Assembly: GCA_028284445.1 (NCBI GenBank)
Contig: JANQRS010000050.1
Location: 1-64,000 of the forward strand
Direction: 5' to 3'
DNA length: 64,000 nucleotides
DNA from: Calditrichia bacterium
Lineage (GTDB): Bacteria; Calditrichota; Calditrichia; RBG-13-44-9; J075
A model generated the notes under the pieces. The model did no database searches, was not told the DNA's origin, and saw only the letters and a list, made by a program, of their open reading frames with translations. The translations under genes were made by a program, and so were the position numbers. Positions 1-7,320 of the stretch are shown piece after piece (the first letter of the stretch is position 1; every line of letters begins with the position of its first letter).

Positions 1-7
1 CTAAATT

Positions 8-98
8 CCAGCATCCAGCATCCAGCATCCAGCATCCAGCATCCAGCATCCAGCATCCAGCATCCAGCATCCAGCATCCAGCATCCAGCATCCAGCAT
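8..98. repeat. Heptamer tandem array, 13 units of CCAGCAT
   Basis: Thirteen exact head-to-tail copies of the 7-base unit CCAGCAT, preceded by CTAAATT at 1-7 and ending 7 bases before the stop codon of citrate synthase on the opposite strand. No spacers are present, so this is not CRISPR. Two other arrays in the window (24929-24963 and 56132-56201) use the one-base variant CAAGCAT and are preceded by the same CTAAATT, so the three belong to one family. The left flank lies outside the window. Confidence 0.97.
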
Positions 99-105
99 CA
101 CCCCA

Positions 106-1389
106 TTACATCGGATCAGATACATGTCCTTGAAGCCAGCGCGTGGTAATCGATTTTGGTCGAATGATCGGAGTCATTAATGCACGATTGATAATCAACT
201 GCGCGCAAATTCCCAAAATCTGTGCGGTTGAAAACATCACGGTATAAAACTTCAAATCGCGGATGCCAAAGTGATATAGTAAGGCGCCGGAAATGCCGTC
301 GATGTTCGGATAGGGATTCTTTGCCTTGCCGTGCTCCTTGAGAATCGGTGGTACTACCTTGCCAAGTTTCTCGACGATGCGAAAGACCTCATCGTCCGGG
401 CAAACCCGTTTGCCGAAATGAAACAAAGCCAAATATCGCGGGTCCACATGGCGAAGCACTGCATGGCCGAAGCCAGGCACCACTTTTCCGGAATTCAGAT
501 GCGCCCAGACAAATTCGCGCAGTTGCTGCGATTTAGGCACGCCTTCAAATGCCTTGCGAATGCGCATCACAAACTTGACGCTTTCCTGATTGGCCAAGCC
601 GTGTAGCGGACCGGATAAGCAGTTCATAGCGCCGGAAATGCTGTAATAGAGATCAGACAGCGAGGAGTTGACAACCCGGCTGGTGAGCACGCTGGCGTTA
701 GCGCCTTCATGATCGCTATGAACGACCACAAAACGGCGGATGAAAGCCTCAAATTCATTTCGTTGATCTTCAATCCCAAGCATATGTGCAAAATTGGCTG
801 AAAACCCCAGTCCAGCCTGTGGTTCGATTTCCGTTAGGCCAAGGATTCGTTTGCGATAAACACCTGCAGCAATCACCGGCAGGCGGGCAATAATATTCAA
901 TGCGTCTTCCAGCGTTGCTTCCCACTGCTCGCTGCGTGCCATACCTTCTTCATATCGGCGCGCAAAAACCGACTCACGCTGCATCGCCAGCATAGACATG
1001 CTTAGCAGGGTCATCGGATGCGCATCCGTCGGCAGTTGGGCAATCATATCCCACACATACCCCGGGATTTCGGCACGTTTTTCAAGATCTTCCTGAAGCG
1101 CCTGGCGTGCATCAGCATCGGGCATTTCTCCAGTGCAGAGCAGGAAGAAAATTTCTTCCGCGCTGCGTTCTGTCAGTTCAAGAACCGGGAATCCGCGAAT
1201 AAACAGGCCTTCTTCGGGATCAACATAAGATGTATCGCAGATGATGGCATGAACGCCACGCAGTCCCTTGTGGATCTGCGCCATTGTAATACCGGAGACG
1301 GTGCTTTCCCCATGCCGCGAAATTAAGCGGCTTTGACGATCACGCCATGCCGGAATCTTACTAGCGAGGGTATCTTTGAGTATGCTCAT
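106..1389 (-). CDS. Citrate synthase, mitochondrial (eukaryotic) type
   Basis: Condenses oxaloacetate and acetyl-CoA to citrate, the entry step of the TCA cycle, in the cytoplasm. The 427-residue protein aligns by eye with the mitochondrial form and not with the shorter GltA type. HSDHEGAN lies near residue 223, GPLHG (catalytic His) near 260, PGFGHAVLR (second His) near 305, and PNIDG (catalytic Asp) near 360, followed by YTVMF and RPKS as in animal enzymes. All three catalytic residues are present. The gene stands alone. No Shine-Dalgarno sequence is visible before the ATG, and a TATAAT hexamer sits only three bases upstream of it. Family assignment is secure; the start is less so. Confidence 0.95.
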   Translation of the reverse strand: MSILKDTLASKIPAWRDRQSRLISRHGESTVSGITMAQIHKGLRGVHAIICDTSYVDPEEGLFIRGFPVLELTERSAEEIFFLLCTGEMPDADARQALQEDLEKRAEIPGYVWDMIAQLPTDAHPMTLLSMSMLAMQRESVFARRYEEGMARSEQWEATLEDALNIIARLPVIAAGVYRKRILGLTEIEPQAGLGFSANFAHMLGIEDQRNEFEAFIRRFVVVHSDHEGANASVLTSRVVNSSLSDLYYSISGAMNCLSGPLHGLANQESVKFVMRIRKAFEGVPKSQQLREFVWAHLNSGKVVPGFGHAVLRHVDPRYLALFHFGKRVCPDDEVFRIVEKLGKVVPPILKEHGKAKNPYPNIDGISGALLYHFGIRDLKFYTVMFSTAQILGICAQLIINRALMTPIIRPKSITTRWLQGHVSDPM

Positions 1390-2022
1390 ATTATTATAGG
1401 ATCGGTTATGGTCAATGATAACTTGATAGGCAAGATAGTGGCTCCAACGCTTAACCTTATCAAAACTTAGGCTGCCCGCACAGACGAAGCAACAGAAAAA
1501 TAGCTTCGTCGCTAATGTCGCTCAACAGCCCAAAACAGGAGATAAAAATGTGATAAAATTATGCGAACCTTTTGTTTGCAGCCGGGTTTAAGTTTATAGG
1601 ACGAAGAAGGGTGTATTAAAATTATCGAGAACGTGCGTTTGCACACGATACCCTATTGTGATACGGCATAGGTTGAAATGCGACGGGAATTCGGCTGAAA
1701 TTGTCAGATTGATTTTTTGATTTTTATGTTCCCGTAATATATATTGTAAAAGGATTAAGTATAGCAAACTATGAACCGATCTTTCACACAAGCATCTTTT
1801 TCGTCATTTGGGAATGAAGAATTCGTTTATCCCCATTATTGTCCTTAAGATGTTTTAAACTCGTGCGACTCACTGCGATTACGGTTTCTTGCGCTTACGG
1901 AAATGCTCATATGGAGTCTCCTTTGTTCAATGATCTAGCATCACAGTCAAGGATGATATTTTTTGGGGAAAACGGATATTTCACTGCTTTAACGGAACTA
2001 ATCAAACTCGAGGAGACAGACC
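1390..2022. other. AT-rich intergenic region between divergent genes
   Basis: About 630 bases between divergently transcribed citrate synthase and prkA, expected to hold both promoters. Visible items are a small inverted repeat GACGAAGC/GCTTCGTC (1483-1490 and 1503-1510, 12-base loop) and the string ATGTGATAAAAT at 1548-1559, which recurs as the arm of the large hairpin at 23125-23174. No convincing ORF: a 65-codon minus ORF at 1594-1791 looks like chance. Confidence 0.6.
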
Positions 2023-4083
2023 ATGGCCAACGCTTCACAATTGCTCGACAATATACAGGAGAATTATTTCAATAAGGAATTCCGGGCTCTCAACTGGGTC
2101 GGCTCCTTTGAAGACTATCTTGCAATTGTCAAGAAAAACCCCGCGGTTCTCAGAACCAGTTATCAACGCCTTTATGATATGATCCTCAGTTACGGGACTG
2201 AAGACTACGAAGATTCCCGTAAAAAAATGACCCACTACAAGTTTTTTGATGATCCCCTTGAAAATGGGAAAGACGCCATTTACGGCCTTGACGCCTATTT
2301 GATGAAGCTGATGAACAGCGTGAAGTCAGCTGCCCTGCGCTATGGCACGGAAAAGCGCGTGCTTTTGCTTCACGGTCCGGTAGGGAGTTCAAAAAGCACG
2401 ATCGCTCGCCTCATGAAGAAAGGTATTGAGGCCTATTCCCTCCGTGAGGAAGGCGCGCTCTACACGTATGAATGGGTCGATGTACCGAAATTTTTCGACG
2501 ATCCGGAAAACTCGCCGAAGGAGACTATCCCTTGTCCGATGAATGAGGAACCGCTCCATCTGATCCCCTCTGCGGTTCGCCGGGATTTCCTCAAAGATCT
2601 GCTGGGTGAGGAAAGCATCAACTACCAGATCGACGGCATGCTCTGTCCTTCCTGCCGGCAAATTTATACTGAGCTCTTCAAGCTTTATTCGGGCGACTGG
2701 CGGAAAGTCCTGAAGCATATCAGGGTGAAGCGCCTCTTGCTCTCTGAAAAGGATCGGGTCGGTATCGGCACCTTTCAGCCCAAGGATGAAAAGAACCAGG
2801 ACTCGACAGAATTGACCGGCGATATCAACTATCGCAAGATTGCGGAGTATGGATCTGACTCCGATCCCCGCGCTTTCAATTTCGATGGCGAATTCAATGT
2901 TGCCAATCGCGGCATCATCGAATTTATCGAGATGTTGAAGCTGGATGTGGCTTTTCTCTATGATTTGCTGAGCGCCAGCCAGGAACACAAGATTAAACCG
3001 AAGAAGTTCCCGCAGACGGACATCGACGAAGTGATCATTGGGCATACCAATGAACCGGAATATCGAAAGCTGCAAAACAACGAATTCATGGAAGCTTTGC
3101 GTGATCGGACGGTCAAAATTGATATTCCATACATTACCAAGCTTAATGAAGAGATCAAGATTTACAAGAAGGACTACAATAACGAAAAGATCCGCGGCAA
3201 GTTTATTGCGCCGCATACTATTGAAATGGCGGCCATGTGGGCGGTTCTCACGCGCCTGGAAGAGCCTAAAAAGGCTAACTTAACGCTTGTGCAGAAACTG
3301 AAGCTTTATGATGGCAAGCTGATTCCTGGCTACACGGAAGACAATGTTCGGGAACTGCGCAAAGAAACCGTACGTGAGGGCCTGGAGGGTATCTCGCCGC
3401 GTTATGTTCAGGACAAAATTTCCAACGCCATCGTCAAATACGCTGATGAATCAACAGTTAATCCCTTCATGGTGCTCAATGAATTGGAGTCCGGGCTCAA
3501 TCATCATAGCCTGATAACCAATGAAGAACTGAAGAAGCGCTACCGTGAGTTGATCCAGGTGGTTAAGAAGGAATACACCGAAGTTGTGAAGAACGAGGTG
3601 CAGCGTGCAATTAGCGCTGATGAGGAAGGCATTAAGCGGCTATTTGCTAACTATATCGATAATGTAAAGGCTTACGTCCAGAAGGAAAAAGTAAAGAACA
3701 AATATACCGGTGAAGACGAAGAGCCAAACGAAAAGCTGATGCGCTCTATTGAGGAAAAGATTGATATACCTGAAAGTCGCAAAGAAGATTTCCGCCGGGA
3801 AATCATGAACTACATCGGTGCGCTGTCGCTGGAAGGCAAGAAGTTTGACTGGAAGAGCAATGATCGCCTGGCCAAGGCGCTTGAGTTGAAGCTCTTCGAA
3901 GACCAGAAAGACAGTATAAAACTCTCATCACTGGTTTCTTCAGTGATGGACAAGGAAACACAGGAGAAGATAGAGATCGTCAAGACACGCTTGATTAAGG
4001 ACTTCGGCTACAACGAAGCAAGTGCGATTGACGTTCTAAATTATGTCGCGAGTATTTTTGCCCGCGGTGATATTCAAGAGTAA
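2023..4083 (+). CDS. prkA: PrkA-family serine protein kinase (YeaG-like)
   Basis: An AAA-fold protein of 686 residues of the PrkA/YeaG family, which pairs an N-terminal AAA module with a C-terminal kinase-like region and acts in stress or nutrient-limitation responses. Walker A GPVGSSKST is at about residues 118-126. CPSC near residue 208 and the family strings around AFNFDGEFNVANRG (about 285) are characteristic. Length matches the family. AGGAG at 2011-2015 places the ATG well. It heads a co-directional cassette with the YeaH/DUF444 gene (17 bases downstream), spoVR and a fourth unknown gene. The prkA-yeaH-spoVR order is widely conserved. Its substrates cannot be read from sequence. Confidence 0.95.
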   Translation: MANASQLLDNIQENYFNKEFRALNWVGSFEDYLAIVKKNPAVLRTSYQRLYDMILSYGTEDYEDSRKKMTHYKFFDDPLENGKDAIYGLDAYLMKLMNSVKSAALRYGTEKRVLLLHGPVGSSKSTIARLMKKGIEAYSLREEGALYTYEWVDVPKFFDDPENSPKETIPCPMNEEPLHLIPSAVRRDFLKDLLGEESINYQIDGMLCPSCRQIYTELFKLYSGDWRKVLKHIRVKRLLLSEKDRVGIGTFQPKDEKNQDSTELTGDINYRKIAEYGSDSDPRAFNFDGEFNVANRGIIEFIEMLKLDVAFLYDLLSASQEHKIKPKKFPQTDIDEVIIGHTNEPEYRKLQNNEFMEALRDRTVKIDIPYITKLNEEIKIYKKDYNNEKIRGKFIAPHTIEMAAMWAVLTRLEEPKKANLTLVQKLKLYDGKLIPGYTEDNVRELRKETVREGLEGISPRYVQDKISNAIVKYADESTVNPFMVLNELESGLNHHSLITNEELKKRYRELIQVVKKEYTEVVKNEVQRAISADEEGIKRLFANYIDNVKAYVQKEKVKNKYTGEDEEPNEKLMRSIEEKIDIPESRKEDFRREIMNYIGALSLEGKKFDWKSNDRLAKALELKLFEDQKDSIKLSSLVSSVMDKETQEKIEIVKTRLIKDFGYNEASAIDVLNYVASIFARGDIQE

Positions 4084-4100
4084 GGAAGGTAAATACATAG

Positions 4101-5207
4101 ATGCTACTGAATATCGACAACGACTACAACCGTTTTCGTCAGATTATCAAGGGCAAGATTAAAGATAATTTGAAGAAATATATCTCCAATGGAGAGATGG
4201 TTGGCCGTAAGGGCAAAGATCTCGTCAGCATTCCGCTGCCGCAAATCGATATCCCCAAATTTCGCTTCGGTAACAATGGCCGGGGCGGTGCCGGAGAAGG
4301 TGAAGGCGAAGAGGGCACCCCGGTGAGCGGACAAGAAGGGGAAGAAGGCAGCGGTAAAGCCGGCAACCAACCCGGTCACCATCTTCGGGAAGTTGAATTG
4401 ACGCTCGATGAACTGGCGGAAATTCTTGGTGATGAACTTGAATTGCCCAATATCGAACCAAAGGGCAAGAAGCAAATCGTTTCCCGGAAAGATAAATATA
4501 CCGGCATCAGTTCCGTTGGTCCGGAATCGCTGCGACACTTCAAGCGAACATTCCGCGAAGCCCTGAAACGGCAAATTGTGACCGGGCAATTCAATTTCGA
4601 AAAACCACAAGTCGTCCCGATCCGCGACGACTTTCGTTACCGGACCTGGAAGAGCACCGCCATGCCGGAGAGCAATGCCGTCATCATCTATATGATGGAT
4701 GTTTCCGGTTCGATGTGGGATGATCAGAAGCATATTGTTCGCCTGGAGACCTTCTGGATCGACACATGGCTGCAGTATCAGTATAAAGGTCTGGAAACCC
4801 GATATATCATTCATGATGCCCAGGCCCAGGAAGTTGATCGGGAAACGTTTTTCAGCGTCCGTGAGAACGGCGGCACAGTGATTTCTTCTGCCTACAATCT
4901 CTGTCGCCAACTGATTGAGAAGGAGTATCCGCCGGAAGAATGGAATATCTACACCTTCCATTTTTCGGATGGCGACAACTGGTCGCGGGAAGACAATAAG
5001 AATTGTGCCGAGCTGTTGAAGGAGCATATACTGCCCAAAGTCAATTTGTTTGGCTACGGCCAGGTGGAAAGCACCTACGGCAGCGGCGAATTTATTGACT
5101 TCCTCGAAGAAAACTTAAAAGAATACGAAACGTTGGTGCTGTCCTATATTCCGGACAAGGAAGCCATCTATGACTCAATCCGAGACTTTTTAGGAAAGGG
5201 AAAATGA
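4101..5207 (+). CDS. yeaH: YeaH/YhbH-family (DUF444) protein with VWA-like domain
   Basis: A 368-residue member of the DUF444 family that accompanies PrkA. A glycine- and glutamate-rich linker at about residues 55-95 separates a short N-terminal region from a VWA-like fold. Its metal-site motif DVSGSM begins at Asp200 (Asp200, Ser202 and Ser204 are the expected DxSxS ligands). Such proteins are thought to act with PrkA in stress signalling; the biochemical role is not established. It overlaps spoVR by 4 bases (ATGA), implying translational coupling. The large antisense reading frame over this gene is a shadow. Confidence 0.93.
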   Translation: MLLNIDNDYNRFRQIIKGKIKDNLKKYISNGEMVGRKGKDLVSIPLPQIDIPKFRFGNNGRGGAGEGEGEEGTPVSGQEGEEGSGKAGNQPGHHLREVELTLDELAEILGDELELPNIEPKGKKQIVSRKDKYTGISSVGPESLRHFKRTFREALKRQIVTGQFNFEKPQVVPIRDDFRYRTWKSTAMPESNAVIIYMMDVSGSMWDDQKHIVRLETFWIDTWLQYQYKGLETRYIIHDAQAQEVDRETFFSVRENGGTVISSAYNLCRQLIEKEYPPEEWNIYTFHFSDGDNWSREDNKNCAELLKEHILPKVNLFGYGQVESTYGSGEFIDFLEENLKEYETLVLSYIPDKEAIYDSIRDFLGKGK

Positions 5208-6697
5208 GCGCAGCAGCCACACAAGCAGATATACTTGCCATTCAACCGGAAATAGAAGCAATTGCCGCCTCGTATGGGCTCGATTTCTTCCCGACCATCT
5301 TCGAGATGGTTGACTATGATACCATGAATCAGCTCGCGGCTTATGGCGGGTTTCCTGTGCGTTATCCCCATTGGCGATTTGGCATGGAATACGATCAGCT
5401 GTCAAAGGGATATCGCTACGGCCTACAAAAAATATATGAAATGGTCATCAATACCAATCCCTGCTACGCCTATTTGATGAAGTCAAATCCGCTGGTGGAT
5501 CAGAAATTGGTGATGGCCCACGTGTATGCACATTGCGATTTCTTCAAAAACAACTATGCTTTTGCGCATACCAATCGCAAGATGATTGACGAGATGGCCA
5601 ACCACTCTATTCGCATCCGCAGATATATTGACAAGGTGGGATTGGAGCAGGTCGAGAGTTTTATTGATACCTGTTTGACACTTGAAAATTTGATCGATTA
5701 TCATTCGCCTTATATAAAGCGCCATACAAACGGCAACGGAACCAATGGTGCACCGAAGCCGAAGACTGTAAAGAAGCTGAGAAGTAAGCACTATATGGAC
5801 CGCTACATCAATCCTCCGGAATTTCTGGAATCGCAGCGCCGGGAAATTGAGAGCGAGGTTCAGGATATGCCTTCAATTCCGGCGAGTCCGGAACGGGACA
5901 TCCTGTTTTTCCTGATGCAATATGCGCCCCTGGATTCATGGCAGCACGATATTCTGAGCATTATACGTGAAGAAGCCTATTATTTTGCACCGCAGGGAAT
6001 GACCAAGATTATGAACGAAGGCTGGGCGACGTATTGGCATTCAACGATGATGACAGAAAAGATTCTGACGCCGGCTGAAGTGGTTGATTATGCAGAACAT
6101 CATTCCGGCACCATTGCCAATCATCCTGGCCGCCTGAATCCCTATCGAATAGGGGTCTTGCTCTTCAAGGATATTGAAGATCGCTGGAACAAAGGCAAGT
6201 TTGGCCGTGAATATGAGAATTGCGATGATCTGCGGAAAAAACGCGCCTGGGATACGCAAGCCGGGTTAGGACGCGAGAAGATCTATGAAGTTCGAAAGAT
6301 GTATAGCGACGTTACGTTTATCGACACATTTTTGACAGAAGAATTTTGTCGGGAACATAAGTTGTTTTCATTCGCATATAATAGGAACAACAAGCGCTAT
6401 GAAATCGAATCGCGCGAGTTTGAACTGATTAAGAGCCGGCTGCTGCAGAGTTTGACCAATTTGGGGCAACCGTTTATCGAAGTAGTCGATGCAAATTTTC
6501 AGAATCGTGCTGAACTATTGTTGCAGCATCGTTATGAGCGGGTTGAGCTGGATAAAAACTACGCCAGTGACACACTAACAAATCTGCAGCGAATTTGGAA
6601 ACGACCCGTTCATATTCGGTCGTTTCTTGAAGAGAAGCCGGTGTTATTGTCCTATGATGGGGAAGAGTTTAAGCAAAAATGGATTTCAGATAACTAA
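5204..6697 (+). CDS. spoVR: SpoVR-family protein
   Basis: A 497-residue protein of the SpoVR family, named for a Bacillus spore-cortex gene but common in non-sporulating bacteria next to prkA and yeaH. Recognisable family strings are FEMVDYDTMNQLAAYGGFP near residue 30, HWRFGMEYDQL just after it, and GWATYWHS near residue 270, with several conserved histidines that could bind metal. No membrane segment or signal is visible. A poorly conserved Asn/Gly/Lys-rich loop lies at about 177-192. Translation is coupled to the preceding gene through ATGA. The molecular function of the family is unknown. Confidence 0.93.
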   Translation: MSAAATQADILAIQPEIEAIAASYGLDFFPTIFEMVDYDTMNQLAAYGGFPVRYPHWRFGMEYDQLSKGYRYGLQKIYEMVINTNPCYAYLMKSNPLVDQKLVMAHVYAHCDFFKNNYAFAHTNRKMIDEMANHSIRIRRYIDKVGLEQVESFIDTCLTLENLIDYHSPYIKRHTNGNGTNGAPKPKTVKKLRSKHYMDRYINPPEFLESQRREIESEVQDMPSIPASPERDILFFLMQYAPLDSWQHDILSIIREEAYYFAPQGMTKIMNEGWATYWHSTMMTEKILTPAEVVDYAEHHSGTIANHPGRLNPYRIGVLLFKDIEDRWNKGKFGREYENCDDLRKKRAWDTQAGLGREKIYEVRKMYSDVTFIDTFLTEEFCREHKLFSFAYNRNNKRYEIESREFELIKSRLLQSLTNLGQPFIEVVDANFQNRAELLLQHRYERVELDKNYASDTLTNLQRIWKRPVHIRSFLEEKPVLLSYDGEEFKQKWISDN

Positions 6698-6712
6698 ACA
6701 CGGGGGCCAATC

Positions 6713-7228
6713 GTGAGCACCAAGGGCAAGAGCATATATGGGTTGATTCTCGACGAGAGAAATCAGCAAAAAGGGAATTCAGCAGATCAGCAGTATTTTT
6801 ACCTGAATCATGAATCCGCTGGTTTGCAATATCAGGTGAAATTTGTAGATGCACAGAAGCTCGGTATTGAGCTGGACTACATCTCTATCAAGCGCAATCA
6901 GTCGCTCGAGGAAGTCGCGGAAATAAATGAGATGCTTAGCGTGCAGGCCCAAAAGATCCAGGAGAGCGTGACATTTCTGCTGGAAGACTTTAAGCTGCTG
7001 GAACTTGATAAGCAGAATAAGCGCGCGCAATTGCGTAGCTATCCGCCGTATGCAGATGACGATGCCAAGTATTATTATGAGATTGTGCTGGATGAAGGCA
7101 ATGCGGTGCATTTTCAGCGGTATCAATTTATCCGTCAGGAAAAGCGTTATGCGAAGATCACCTCGCAGTTGACGGCCGAAACGTTTGAGCGCCTTATTGA
7201 TAGCCTTAGCGATCTGCTTGATTCGTAA
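6713..7228 (+). CDS. Unrecognised 171-residue protein, fourth gene of the prkA cassette
   Basis: I do not recognise this family. The protein is soluble and acidic, with no signal peptide, cysteine cluster or nucleotide-binding motif. Residues about 60-105 look strongly helical (charged, heptad-like, possible coiled coil). They are flanked by mixed beta-like segments, including a Tyr-rich stretch KYYYEIVLDEG near 120. The GTG start at 6713 follows a GGGGG tract at 6702, 15 bases after the spoVR stop, so it is almost certainly cotranscribed with prkA, yeaH and spoVR. A GC-rich palindrome follows. Context suggests a partner or regulator of the PrkA system. Confidence 0.75.
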   Translation: MSTKGKSIYGLILDERNQQKGNSADQQYFYLNHESAGLQYQVKFVDAQKLGIELDYISIKRNQSLEEVAEINEMLSVQAQKIQESVTFLLEDFKLLELDKQNKRAQLRSYPPYADDDAKYYYEIVLDEGNAVHFQRYQFIRQEKRYAKITSQLTAETFERLIDSLSDLLDS

Positions 7229-7250
7229 TAGCTTTTGATCGCGACCTTGT

Positions 7251-7290
7251 TCCCCCCTCTATCTCCCTCCGGGGGGAGATAGAGGGGGGA
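7251..7290. repeat. Dispersed GC-rich palindrome, copy 1
   Basis: Near-perfect inverted repeat with arms built on CCCCCTCTATCTCCC and its complement meeting at a CCGG centre. It lies between the convergent prkA cassette and the VWA gene and could terminate transcription in both directions. It belongs to a family with copies at 24842, 28429 and 51333 and looser relatives at 17655, 43627 and 56625. Confidence 0.9.
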
Positions 7291-7320
7291 ATGAGTCTCC
7301 TCCAAGGATGCTTTACCTGC

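Noticed and set aside
8..98. CRISPR array
   Set aside because: Units are contiguous 7-mers with no spacers, and no cas genes are in the window. The same holds for the arrays at 24929, 32767, 56047 and 56132.
1384..1398. TATAAT box at the citrate synthase start as evidence for a leaderless transcript
   Set aside because: It lies three bases from the ATG, which would put transcription start inside the coding region, and no convincing -35 element exists at normal spacing.
1594..1791. 65-codon minus-strand ORF between citrate synthase and prkA
   Set aside because: AT-rich, no ribosome site, no similarity to a known small protein.
2389..5027. Long antisense ORFs (275 and 307 codons) opposite prkA and the YeaH gene
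   Set aside because: They lie wholly inside well-supported genes of known families and show no domain; they are reading-frame shadows.
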